Origin: Vanrija pseudolonga | Taxonomy: Eukaryota; Basidiomycota; Tremellomycetes; Trichosporonales; Trichosporonaceae | Length of the DNA stretch: 64,000 nt | Direction of reading: 5' to 3' | Assembly: GCF_020906515.1 (NCBI RefSeq) | Contig: NC_085853.1 | Location: 1,860,001 to 1,924,000, forward strand | Position numbers and translations under genes: made by a program | Part shown: piece by piece, positions 24,075-35,413 of the stretch | How the letters are laid out: each line of letters starts with the position of its first letter | How positions within the stretch are numbered: the first letter of the stretch is position 1 | Notes under the pieces: model-generated | Databases searched by the model: none | Told to the model about the DNA's origin: nothing | The model's input: the letters and a program-made list of their open reading frames with translations, nothing else

Positions 24075-24125
24075 ATGACAGTTTGAGCAGAGACAATGAC
24101 AGTTTCCAGAGACAGAATGACAGTT
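24075..24125 (-). promoter_or_regulatory. Triple AACTGTCAT element with 21-bp phasing
   Basis: Three copies of ATGACAGTT (plus-strand reading) start at 24075, 24096 and 24117, exactly 21 bp apart, with partly conserved CAGAGACA spacers. They lie 75-125 bp upstream of the dehydrogenase start codon and just upstream of a TATA-like element (about 24058-24067). This looks like an upstream activating array on one face of the helix. Confidence 0.6.
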
Positions 24126-24383
24126 GTGTCTTGCCCCAGAGTAAGTACTAAGCAGAGAGAGAGAGAGTCGCCGGCATCGTCCCGCGCGACAACTTCGGCC
24201 CGGTCTAGCCGCTCCATCCTACCTACCTCCATTACTTCCTCCCGTCAAATGCCCAAGTCCGAAAGCCCAAAACGCGGCAACTCACGGCAATCACTTGGCC
24301 TAGTGGACGGACTGCAACCACCTCCGCTGTTGCGCGGTCCCGCCAAACACAACTACATGCATACCTGACACGACCGTCTATTA

Positions 24384-26307
24384 CTAGAATTGAATCTTTG
24401 GCAACTCAAAGAGCACAAAGTCATAGTACTCCTGCTCCATGACGCCCGCCCACTCGCCCACATTGTCGTCATTGCTGACGTTCTTGGCCTCCCTCGACTT
24501 GGCAGAGCCGAGGTAGTTGTAGTGGGCAGACAGGAGCTTGAGCGTCTTGACGGCCGTCTTGGGCTCGGGCTGTTACCGCAGTACCGCAGGCGTCGGCGGA
24601 AAGAGAGTAAGTGAACGCAAAGACGGGAAGCGGAGTTGCACAAAGGGACACTTGGTCAGCGCATTGAACATTGACGCAGGTCACCACAACACACCTTCAC
24701 AACAAAGCCAGAGTAGTCTGCTGGCAGACCGTAGCGCAGCACGCTCTCAACAAACAACCTGACAGTCTTGAGGTGGGCGAGCAGCTGGTATGCCTCGGAG
24801 AAGTTTATCCGCGAGAGGCGGAGCAGCTCCGTCTGGCGGGTTAGCTAAGAGCGAAAGGAATACACCCACCCAGAGCTCCTTCTCCTCCTTCTCGAGCTGG
24901 GCCAGCTCCTTGTTCTGGTTCTCGAGGCCCTGGTCATCCCACTTGAAGTCGCGGACAATAAACCTGGGGCTTTAGTGTCTCGCCATGGTGGTCAGCTTAC
25001 TTGTTCTCTCGAGCCTTGTTGATAAAGTCGTCGCGAACCTTCCTGAACAGAGTCACGGTGACAAGGATGAACTCGCCGTCCTTGGCAACCTCCCTGTTGA
25101 GTTGTAGGTGTGTATTGGAGATAACGAAGGCACGGTTGAGGGAAGGAAGAGGAATGTCAGTTGAGGGCTCCCTCGGCACACGGTTCACCGGCCCGACCAC
25201 TACGCACTGAGAGCTCCTGGGGACGACCATAGGGGTAAGACGCTCGTACTTCTCGTACCAGCTCTTGATGTTGTTCCTGCCCTGTCAGTGAGGGACCACG
25301 AGGCCAACAGTTATCGTCGACATACTTGGGCACAGCGACAAGCAGAGTCTCGAGGTACTCCGAGTTCTCCACGAGGTGCTCCTTCTTGACAACGTCGAGA
25401 AGCGAGCGCGTAGAGAGGTTTCCCCTGGAATGGGTGAGTCTAATACCAGGTTATACACACCCACTGCTGTTTCCTCTGGAGGTTGGTGAGGGCGCCCTTG
25501 GCGAGCTGATACTGCTGCGACTTCTGCTTCTGCGAGGTCTCGACGGTACCCATTTCCTAGGGTGTGTTAGCATTTGTACGTGATGTCTGATAGCAGAGAT
25601 GGACTGAGGCGCGGGCGTCGAGGGTGGGGGAGGGAGAGGTGGAGCAGATAAAACAGTGATACCGAGGTCATCGCCGTTCCGCCTTCCTTGACCAACTCCT
25701 CCAACCTGCACGCCGTTCCTCCCCACACTCAACTCACCTGAACAAGAGCCTCGATCACATCCGCAACCTTGCCGCCATCTCCCCAGCGGCGCTTGTCCCA
25801 CTGCCACGAGCCGTTGCCGTTGGGGTCGGGGAGGACGTACTCCTCGGCGGGGCGGTCGTTGACGCGCGCGTGCTGGGCGACGCGGGTGGCGTCCTCACTA
25901 ACGAGGGAGCGAAGGGTCTCGAGGAGCTTGGAGACGGTGGTGGTGAACTGCTGGTCCGTCTTGGGCAGGCTGTCCGAGAGGTTGATGAGCGACGAGAGGG
26001 TTCCGGCCTGGGGACGTCAGTGTGTGCTCGTGATAGGGAAGGTGGGGCTGATTCGGCGCGATGCAGGGAGGGGAGCGGGGAGTGGTCTGAAGTAGCGGCG
26101 CAGTATATAGGTTGATGACGAGGGAGAAGTCGACGACCACATCATCGCGACGCTCGCGCCCTCGGTACTCACCTTGAGCTCTGGGATCTCCCATCCGCCG
26201 ACAGGGACGGTGTTGTTAACCGCCTTGCGGGCCTCCTGGAGGACAGCGGTCGGGTCACCGTCGTGGAGGGGCACTGATACGAGCCAGTACGAGAGGTCGG
26301 ACGGCAT
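24384..26307 (-). CDS. VMA5: V-type proton ATPase subunit C
   Basis: Stator subunit of the V1 sector that holds V1 on V0 and controls reversible disassembly. The start at 26307 gives MPSDLSYWLVSVPLHDGD. Later exons read GTLSSLINLSDSLPKTDQQF, SWQWDKRRWGDGGKVADVIE, KKEHLVENSEYLETLLVAVP, NNIKSWYEKYERLTPMVVPR and a C-terminal stretch ending in FVLFELPKIQF, all characteristic of subunit C. The gene has many short introns (about ten exons), and I have not fixed every junction. It is divergent from the OMA1-like gene across about 350 bp. Confidence 0.93.
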
Positions 26308-26656
26308 TGTGGGTGCGTGTCCGTGGGTGGAGGTGGAGAGCGATGAGAGTAAGAGGCGATGAGGATGGACTGAGAGCGAGGAGCGAGCAGTGACGCACGG
26401 GGGTGAGCGTGATGCTGCGCGATAGCATTGGCGGGCGTGCATTTAGGCGTGCGCAACATGGGTTAGGCCTGACACAATAGGCGCGCAGTATTATGCGGGG
26501 ACCCCGCAAAGCCTGACTCTGAGCCAAGCCTAAGCCTGGGAACCAAGCAGAGGGCTACCTGTTTCATTGATCGACGGGAAACTAATGCCGGAACATGGAT
26601 CCGTGTTTCGCTCTCGTACTCTCCCATCTCCTCCCTAACACCCGCCATCGCATACA
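26308..26656. promoter_or_regulatory. Divergent promoter, VMA5 / OMA1-like
   Basis: A 349-bp intergenic region between divergent genes, so it must hold both promoters. No clear TATA box or named site was recognised. Confidence 0.5.
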
Positions 26657-28279
26657 ATGCGACTCAACCTCGTACGCACAGCCATCCCCATCGCCCGCAA
26701 CGGCCTCCTGAAGCAGGCCGTGCGGGTGCCCGCTATCAGGCGGGCCTCGGTGGCCTCGCCGTCGGCCATCCTCGCGCACACCAAGCCTTTCCACTCGTCG
26801 GGGCCAAAACAGCGCCGGTATGAGCGCTGGGAGGAGGACCCCTGGAGCGGCCAGCCGAATGAGCGCCCGGACGTGATGAGCTTCCTCCGCCGCAGGCTCG
26901 GCGGCGACCGTGCCGTCTGGCTCTGGGGTATCGGTATCGGCGCCTGTGTGATCTACTACTGCGCGCAGTGAGTGCTTCGGATGTTGTCGACAGGGGGTTT
27001 TTTTTTCTGACAGTCCAGTCTCGAGCGTGTGCCCATCACTGGCCGCCTGCGGTTCATCGACGTCTCCTCCGAAACAGAGCGAGAGGTGAGTGCACGAGCG
27101 GGATGTTGCTGACGCTGCCCAGGTCGGCCAGGAGTCGTTTGCGCAGACGCTGCAAGAGTTCCAGGGCAAGATCCTCCCGCCCGGCAGCCCGGTGGTCCGC
27201 CGCGTGCGGGATATCTGCGAGCGTATCGTCGCGTCCAACGGCCTCGGCCACGTCAAGGCCGGCGGCAGCGCTCTCGGCGCCGTTGAGGGCGTCCTTGGTG
27301 CCTGGGGTGCTACCGGCACCAGCGGCGCCGACGACGACAACTACGCCGAAGGCGACTCGGAGGGCAGGTTCAAGGGGTCCAACCTGGGTCCCGATACCGA
27401 GTGGGATGTGAGTGTTACTTTTTTCTTCTTGTTGGTGACAAACTGACATCCCGCAGGTCTATGTCGTCCAAGCCCCTGACGTCAAGAACGCCTTCGTGCT
27501 CCCCAGTAAGGGTCAAACGCCATGCGCCCGCTGACAGGGCCAGACGGCAAGATCTTTGTCTTTACTGGTATCCTTCCGGTTTCGGCCAACGACAATGGCC
27601 TCGCGACTGTCCTTGGTCACGAGATTTCGCATGTTGGTGAGCGCGAGTCGAGTGTGGGATTCGAATCGAATCGAGTCGAGTCGTGTGTAGTCGCCGTGCT
27701 CACGCCACAGTCGCACGCCATGGCGCCGAGCGAATGAGCTCGATGAAGGTGCTGTTCGCCATCAGCTTCCTCCTTGAGGCACTTGGTCTCGATGTCGGAA
27801 TTACTCGTGCCCTCGTGACCTTCATGCTCATGTGAGCAACAATGGACCTCGGACCTCACTGACGACGCCAGGCTGCCCAACTCGCGCAAAAACGAGGCCG
27901 AGGCCGACGAGATTGGCCTCCAGCTCATGGCTCAGGCGTGCTTTGACCCAAGTGAGGCACCAAAGCTGTGGGAGCGCATGTCTGCGGGCGAGGGTGTCGC
28001 GGGCAAGTTTGATTTCATGTCAACACATCCCGCCAGCCAAAAGCGTATTCGGGTGAGTGTGCTGCGGTGGGGCCCGTGCTGTGCACTTGGCAAGCCCCTG
28101 GGTTGGGACCTTGCTGATATCGTCAGAACCTGGAGAAGGAACAACCCCAGGCTCTGGAGATCCGTGCGAAGCACTGTGGCTACACGGAACAGCAGTACGG
28201 ATCGTTCACCAACCTCCTTGGCAAGAATGGGCCTGGCGCGCAGCAGGGCTCTCAGGACGGCGTCCCAACATGGGGCTAA
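26657..28279 (+). CDS. OMA1: OMA1-like mitochondrial zinc metallopeptidase (M48)
   Basis: Inner-membrane stress protease that in other eukaryotes cleaves OPA1/DELE1 or acts in membrane quality control. About 420 residues from seven or more exons. The N-terminus (MRLNLVRTAIPIARNGLLKQ) is a basic amphipathic presequence. A membrane segment follows (WLWGIGIGACVIYYCA), then LERVPITGRLRFIDVS typical of fungal OMA1. The catalytic HExxH is in LGHEISHVVARHGAERMS, with the third ligand in NEAEADEIGLQLMAQACFDP and a STHPASQKRI block. Intron 1 has a run of ten T's before its acceptor. The intron before VARHGAE contains a short GAATC/GAGTC repeat (about 27640-27690). The start was chosen for the presequence. 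Confidence 0.92.
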
Positions 28280-29005
28280 TCAATGGTGCTGTGCAAGAAC
28301 ACCTCTCAGTAATCTAGTATGGCATTGCATTGCATACTTGTGTAGCGGCGGTGGCAGATCGAAGTGGGACTGGGGAGGTCATGAGGAGCTGGGGCTGGCG
28401 CCACCTGGGTCTCGTGGGGCAAGATTTGTAGAACACGTGTCAGTTGATGGTGGTCCAAAGGGGGTCTCGGGGTGGAACGGACTGCGGAGCGGCGGATATC
28501 CTTTGCAGCGTGGCGAGTGGTTGCTCTCGACGACATGCAGGCCATGGTTGTGTGCTCGAGTCACAAAAGTCAAAGAGTGGCAACAAGGAGAGAATGATGC
28601 TGCTGCGGCGCGTTTCGTTTTTCGGTGGGTTGTGCCTGACCTGATCCAGTTTGCGGCAATGGCGCGGCTGATGCAGGGAAACGTCGCGAATAAGGGTGGG
28701 GATGGGTCCGGCGCGCGTTGAGAGTAGTGCGGCTCTGGACGACCCGAGTCAAAAGCAAGGCAGCGGCAGCTTGACAGGACCTAAAGATTTCCACTCTATC
28801 TCCTCTTTGTCCACTCCGGCCACAACGGGACACAGGCGCTGCATCAGCAACTCGCCCTTCACTCGGACGATTCCTGTAACAGATCTGTCAGCATCGTCAA
28901 GCAGACCCACACGCGTCTAGACGTAGAAATTATCCAGCGGCGACAAGTCCACTCCTTCCAAACCTCCACTCTCTCTCTCTCTTCTCTTCAAAACACACCC
29001 ACACA
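28280..29005. other. Intergenic: OMA1 3' end and histidine phosphatase promoter
   Basis: No gene seen. The last 60 bases before 29006 are CT-rich, including a (CT)n run at about 28971-28983, as expected for a leader. Confidence 0.5.
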
Positions 29006-30756
29006 ATGACAGCGACAAATCTCCCCCAGCAAAAGCAGCAGGCCGACACGCTGAGCGCCAAGGCCGCCGCGCTCCTCTCTGCCGCAGCCAGCGAGGCAAA
29101 GCACCACCCGCACCCCGACGTGCCGGCGGTCGCAGCGACCGAGAGCGGCGGCCCGCTCACGTCGCCCGGGCTGCTGGACCCCGTCCACAAGTACGCGTAC
29201 GCTGTCGTGCCGGGCTTCTTCCTCCAGTCGGGCCCCGAGCCCAAGCACGTCGCGTTCGAGGAGCTCGTAAGTACCCCCATCGCCCTTTGACTCTTCGTCG
29301 TCCTTTCGCCGCCCAAATCCTGCGCAGACGGCCCGAGGTAGACCCGAGGCGCCGCCGTCGGCGCCCCTCCACCTACCTCCACCGCGGCTGAGGCCGTCGT
29401 CGTCTCCGCGCCACCGTTGCTGCCGCAGCCCACGTTTGCTCCCCAATGCTGCGCTGCGGGCCAGCGGAACAACCTGCTTCCACGGCGTTTGCACGCTGGA
29501 ATCGCGGTTGGCATCCCTAGCCGATCATATGCACGACGGACCTCGCGATCGCCATCGTCCCGTTCATTTGCCGTTAGCCGCGCTGACGCCCCCACCAGCT
29601 CGACAAGTCGTTTGGACTTGTCGACCAGAGCCCCGACAGGTGGCACAACCTCCGTCGCGATGTCGCCGCCCTCCAGGCCAGCGCAGAGCCCAACGTGTCC
29701 TACAAGGTCATGTTCCTCGGCCGCCACGGGCAGGGCTGGCACAACTTTGCCGCGAGCAAATACGGAGTCGACGTGAGTCGCTGTGTGTGCGATTTGGGTT
29801 TCTTGGCTCTCAGGGCAGGTGGCGGCTGTCGGCTACGGGCGGCGTGATCTCGGTGGCCGTGTGCCCGTGCTCGCCCCGCCGGTGCCGATGTGCAAGCGAC
29901 CAAGCGATCGCTCGTGCATGCAGAGCGCGAGTGGCGTGCGTGCCACGGAGAAGCACGAGGGCGTGCATGAGTCGCGGAGAAACTTTGTCGGGCTGCCGCC
30001 GTCGATTGCCGCGCTCTGCCACAAGCGCTACCAAACACCGCAAGGCCACCGCTGACAACCCCCAGGCGTGGGAGACCCACTACACCTACCTCCTCGGCGA
30101 CGGCGAGCTGGCGTGGGGCCCAGACCCAGAACTCACGCCGCTGGGCCACGAGCAGACGCTTGCCGTACAGGCGGCGTGGCGCCGCGAGCTCGAGCACGGC
30201 GCGCCCATCAACCCCGACGAGATCATGTGGTTCGTCTCACCCCTTACGCGGACGTGCCAGACCATGCTCAACAGCTGGGGCGACCTGTTGAAGGGGACAC
30301 CCGAGACGTGGGAAGTGGGTCGCGTGTGTTGGCCACTACTAACCATCGCAGGACTTCCGTGAGATCTACGGCTCGCACACGTGTGACCGCCGGAGCTCCA
30401 AGGTGGGTTGGGAGATCCTGGTCGCGCTAACCCCCAGACGTACATCTCCAAACGCTTCCCCATGGTCAAGATCGAGGAGGGCTTCACCGAGGAGGACGAG
30501 CTCTGGCGCCCAGACGACCGGGAGACCAACGCCCACATGCAGCACCGCATGCGCCGGGCAATGGACCGCATCTTTGACGGCGCGGCCAAGGAGACCTGTG
30601 AGCTTAGAAGCCCAGTGACTAGCTGACCCTGCAGACATTAGCATCACGGCGCACGGCGCCATCCTGAGCAATCTCCTCGCCGTGCTAGGCCACCAGGCAT
30701 ACCCGCTTACGACTGGCGAGATGATCCCAGTTGTGGTCAAGGCCACCAAGCTATAG
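29006..30756 (+). CDS. Histidine phosphatase superfamily (phosphoglycerate mutase-like) protein
   Basis: Branch-1-like histidine phosphatase fold. Exons carry MTATNLPQQKQQADTLSAKA (start 29006), then KYAYAVVPGFFLQSGPEP, LDKSFGLVDQSPDRWHNLRR, the catalytic motif FLGRHGQGWHN (phospho-His), PLTRTCQTMLNSWGDLL, REIYGSHTCDRRSSK, EGFTEEDELWRPDDRET and the second catalytic His in ISITAHGAILSNLL, ending in VVVKATKL. Two introns are unusually long for this window (about 330 and 290 nt, near 29270-29597 and 29774-30064). Similar fungal proteins resemble yeast PMU1 and related phosphatases; the substrate is unknown. No signal peptide was seen. Confidence 0.88.
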
Positions 30757-31037
30757 ACCGGTTTCTTTATCTTATCTGATGGCATCACTGCCGGCACTCA
30801 CCCCACTCCCACTTGTACTCCCACCCTGCCCCCTTTTGGTCCTCTGGTTAGAACCTCTTGTTTTCCGATGCTATGCACTGCATTGTCCACAGCTCTGATG
30901 ATGCGATGAAAGAAATATGGCAGTTAACTGATGATACGCTGGCGCGCAGCCCTGGCCACGCTGCGCCGCCAGAAACCCTTCTAACGTGACAGTCGACTCT
31001 CTAATCGTACACTGAGCCTTTGCTCATGCTCATCTCA

Positions 31038-32864
31038 TCATGCCCACTCGTCCTCATCTTGGATATGCGTCCACTTTGCCAGCAAGTCGCTCACCGTGTC
31101 AAACGTGTAGAATGACACGGCCATCGAGGGCACAATCTTGACCAGGTTGGGGACGAGGCCGCGGCTGGGGCGTTAGGGTGTTTGCTCCACACTGCACACT
31201 CACTATAAGCCCCTCCAGAATCCATCGCGCTGGATCATGAGCTTGAGCGTCTCGATGGCGCCGACGTTGGGCTCGCCCAGTGTCGACAGGCCCGCGACCT
31301 GCATCTTTCGCCTCAGGACATCGAATGGATGTGTGAACATGAGGCTGAAGGCGCCGGCCAGACCACCACATGACAGCTTGCGGGCCGCAAACTCAAGGTC
31401 GCCGCAGTCGAGGCCTGGGGGCAGGATGATGCCCTTGAGCGTCTCGTAGCCGTAGAAGTTCAGCGAGACGTAGGGTGCGACACCGACGGCGGTGGCCCAG
31501 CATCCTCGGCTGCAGGGTCAGCATTACTCAATACCGTCGACAAGATAGCAACGCACTAGAGACCGCGGATGCCACCCTCCTGGCGGTAGACCTTCTTGGT
31601 CATGCCGACAATGCCGAGCTGGGCGTCCTCGGCGGTGAAGGCCGCCGCCGAGCCCGAGTGGGCCATGTTGGCCGTGGCGATCGACAGACGCGCGCGGACG
31701 AGATCAAGCGGATATGTGAATGCTGGGTTCTGTCAGATCGAGTTGAAACACCAGGTAATGGACAACTCACAAACTGCCATGATGCCTGCCGCTGCGCCAG
31801 ACGCCAGCCTCCACGGCGTGCTCAGCACCTCCTGGCCCGACCACTGCAGCGCGAGGTTCTTGAACGCGCCGTACGACGTGAACTGGATAGCCGAGTATGG
31901 GAGGATCTGCCGTCGGTTAGCCCTCGGCACGGCGCGGCACACAAGCAGACGGTCTACCCACTCGGACGACGTTGATGCCATTGCCCTTCATGAAGCCCGC
32001 GAAGCCCTCGCTCTTCCACATGCGCACGAGCGACGGCCATAGTGCACCGTATGCCTGGTTACTTGCTCCGCTGCTCTTGCCCTGCACCTGGCTGGCCTGT
32101 CAGTCGCCGGAGGGAGCTCGCGTGACCCACAGAATGATTTTCAGACGCTCCAGAGGCGACACGACCGTCCTACTTGTCGCGCCAGCAAGGCCACCTGTGT
32201 TGTCAGCACGTGTTTCGTGCAAGAGATAAGGCCAGTGCGCGTGTATCGCGCGCTGCGCGCTCAGTGGTGGTGTGGAGGTCGTCCGACGGGGCCGGGAGCC
32301 GGGACAGTGCGCCGCCAAAACAAATCACGCAACGCTAGTGCTCGTGCGGTGCGCGCGCACCTCGCGTTCGCTGTAGCGCCGCAGTCGCTGGTCTCACCGC
32401 CGACGGCTGACGAGAATGCCCGAACAAACGCAGTAGCACTCACCCGCGACGAAGGTGTTGATGACGGCCTGGTTCTCTGCCATCTTTGCTCTGAACTTTT
32501 CGAGCGGCGTATGTGGTGGGTCCTTGTCGAATCTGACCTCGAGCTCGTCCTCGTCGACAATGTGGCCTTGGGGGACGGCGTCGACCTCTTGCAGCGACTG
32601 GGGGATGGGTGCCGGTGGCGGGGGGAGGGTGAGGACGTGGGTGGGGACAGCAGCGGCGGGGGTGGGCGAGGTGCCTGGCGGCGGCAGCGCGGCGGCGATG
32701 GGCTGCTGCTGCTCTATTGTCTGCTGCTGCTGCTGGTCGTGAACGAAGGACGGTGGTGGATGTGGATGGGTGGCCGCCCCGACGGCATATGAGGACGACG
32801 CTGCAATGTCTGGTGGGGAGGGGGGCGGGGGAGGGGTTGTTGATGGTGAGATGTTATACCGCAT
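31038..32864 (-). CDS. Mitochondrial carrier (SLC25 family)
   Basis: Six-helix inner-membrane solute carrier. The start at 32864 opens an unusual ~130-residue Pro/Gln-rich extension (runs of P and Q), followed by EKFRAKMAENQAVINTFVAG and the first carrier repeat GGLAGATSRTVVSPLERLKI (PX[DE]XX[KR] signature). Later exons give KSEGFAGFMKGNGINVVR, ILPYSAIQFTSYGAFKNLA, GAAAGIMAV, CGGLAGAFSLMFTHPFDVLRRKMQ and a C-terminus NLVKIVPSMAVSFYTFDTV. The wording is close to the Leu5/YPR011C/SLC25A42 branch (CoA, adenine-nucleotide or APS carriers); the substrate cannot be settled by eye. Intron 1 is about 245 nt. It is convergent with the histidine phosphatase gene. Confidence 0.9.
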
Positions 32865-34634
32865 CGGCTCTGGCTGTTGTGGACATTCGGCTCGTCAGGG
32901 GAGAGGGGGAGGAAGGGGGAGGGGGTGAGTGGGGGGTGGGGCGGGGGAGGGGGAGCGCGAAGTGCTTTGCTTTGCCAGGCCTAGCGCAGGCGGGATAGCA
33001 GAGAGTGCAAGCTGCGGGGGTGTGTGATTGTAACACTTGTTCGTTGCGAGTTGCGCGCTGCCGGGATAGACTCTAAATGGCAAAGAATGGCGAGTCGGAC
33101 TGCGCCAAGGAGGAGCACGAGAGCGAAACAGTTCCCGGTGCGGCGGGTGGTCGGCGCAAGGTAGTCGGGTGGGGGCCCATTGGCGCGTGGTGTGGGCGGG
33201 CCGTCAGTCGTCCAGCCGGGAGTACAGCGGCTTCGCGCCTGCCTGCCTGCGTTCGCGACACTCTGCATGCATTGTTGCCCTGCGGCCTGCCCCGCGCACG
33301 CACGCATCACATCGCATCACATCGCTCGCAACCCGCAACCCGGCAACCCCATGGAAAACACTGCCTGCAGGCCGCCCCCCAGGTCATCGGGAACGCAATC
33401 TCGGGCAGATCCGGACAACTTATTCAAACCCCCTCGGGCAATAGTCGGAAGTGCACGCTGAGTAGAGCGACTCGCGACACGCGATACGGATCACGCAAGT
33501 GAGTGGTGCATTGTGGTGGCAAGTACGCGCCTCGTTGCTGCGTGATGCTCGCTGTGTCCAGTGGGGGTATGTATGTGTATGCAGCTCGAGCATAGTGTCG
33601 TGTGCAGCCTTACAGACAGACAGCACAACAACAAACACACACCCGCCACACGGCTTCTTCGGCATTGCAGCGGTCCTAGACGGGAGTCACCTTTGTGCTG
33701 CGTTCATTTCGCTTGCCGCCGCGTTTTGAAGCCCCCACAAACCGGTAAAGATTAGTTACCGACGACGACGATTAACAACTGATGGCCCAACCGAGCAGCC
33801 ACCCTGCCTGCGTTCCTGCGTTCCGTCACCTGATTGTAGCTCGCTTGACCCGCTCGCGAGCTCGGAACGAGCGCGCACATTGGCGATCGTGGCGATTTCC
33901 TGCACCCGAGGGCGGCAGAGTCAGTCACCGCGCCACCGTTACCATTACCGCCCCAATGTCCAGTACATATAAAAGAGTTTCCGATACTCGATCGATCGCG
34001 CGCGTGCAAGAGCCGTGGCGTTCGGCCGGCCGGCGGGACGCACGGCGTCGGTCGCGTCAACAACGAGCGCACGAGGATACAATGGCGACGTCGACGTCGT
34101 CGTCTTCGCCACACTCGCTCGACGCGTTCGTTGTGCCTCGTGCTTGCTTAAACACGCCCGCCTGCAGCTTGCAGCCGACTCTCACTAACCGCAATGGCTA
34201 ACAGCACGTGAAACGCACGCCATTCATTCATAGCCCGCCGCCGCCGGCCGAAGGCGCCCAGCACGCCCAGCAGGCGCCCAGCAACAACACCCACCCACCA
34301 TCCCGTTCCCACGGCCCACGTTTGCACGTTGGTGAGGAACGTGTCTTCGCAACAACACATTCCGCTGCGCAACAGCCAGCAGCTGGCAGCAACAGCGCCC
34401 AGCAGCAACAACACAACCCATGATGTCATGTCATGCTAGCCGTCCTGCTGCTGCTGGTGGGTGGGTGGGTGAGCGACGGACCTCCGTCCAGCATGCCAGT
34501 GCCCTCCGCGCCCGCTGTCAGTTGACTGAACTGACCAGCCAGCCGACTGACTGACTGCACTCACTCACGCTCGCCACTAGCTGCCTCACTTCTACACTTA
34601 CCACCTCACACGTATCACTCGCCTCATACACACC
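32865..34634. other. 1.8-kb non-coding region between divergent genes
   Basis: Upstream of both the carrier (-) and a small mitochondrial protein (+). A TATA-like CATATAAAAG at about 33966 precedes a 39-codon open frame (34082-34201), but coding evidence is weak. There is a GTCAGTT/AACTGAC inverted repeat at 34517-34535 next to TGAC repeats, and a GGTGGGTGGGTGGG tract at about 34455-34470. Nothing else is convincing. Confidence 0.45.
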
Positions 34635-35142
34635 ATGCTCGCTCTCCGCTCCGTCCGTGCCGCCCGTGTCGTGCGCCTCGCTGTGAGTGTGGTTGTGGCA
34701 GTGGTGGCGAACGGAGGTGCCTCCGCGCTGGCTCGGGTCTGCCTCCTCGGAGACGCACCTGCTCGTTACCCGCCGTCGTCCATGGTCTGGCTGACGTCGC
34801 CCCGCAGCGCCCGTACTCCGCCCCCGCCGAGGGTGCCGGCGCCACCCCGCCCAAGCCCAAGGACCGTGAGTAGTACCAGACAGACGACCAAGCGCGCCGA
34901 CGACACCGACTCACCCACCCCGCAGGCACCGTCGAGTGGATTGTCGGCATCACCCTCCTCGCCGGCGGCGGATACTGGTGGTACTCGTCCCAGGGCAAGG
35001 ACGCCAAGAACGTCAAGGCCGACGCCAAGGCGCTCGCGGGCAAGGCCGAGGACACTGTGCGTAGTGGCCGCGGCTCGTTGGCTGACCATACCCCCAGACC
35101 AAGGACCTCGCCAACCAGGTCTCTGCTGCCGTTAAGAAGTAA
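34635..35142 (+). CDS. Small mitochondrial single-pass membrane protein, unknown function
   Basis: Four exons (34635-34682, 34808-34865, 34926-35056, 35098-35142) join in phase to 93 residues. The N-terminus MLALRSVRAARVVRLARPYS is an Arg-rich presequence with a likely processing site. Then come a Pro/Lys linker, one hydrophobic helix (VEWIVGITLLAGGGYWWYSS) and a lysine/alanine-rich amphipathic tail (KDAKNVKADAKALAGKAED) ending in KK. I do not recognise a named family. Size and layout resemble small inner-membrane accessory or assembly subunits. The gene would be missed by ORF callers because no exon exceeds 131 nt. Confidence 0.8.
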
Positions 35143-35413
35143 GACGTGCCGTCTCGTCACCGTGTCGTTGCCATGTTGCCGCGCGCGCCCCCGAACCACG
35201 CTTCAACCAAATCTCGAGAAAACAAGTTCAAAGTCTTAAGTCGTTCAATAGCTCATGTCTGCCTGGCCTTAACCCAGTCCGCATGCACACGTCGTTTACC
35301 AAACAAACGCACAAGAGATACATGCCGAATCGAGCCATGCTCAAACGTCAAATGCTGTACAAGAATACACACCGTCACTGTTGCCGCCGGCGGCCCCGCC
35401 GTGAGGAGGATGA

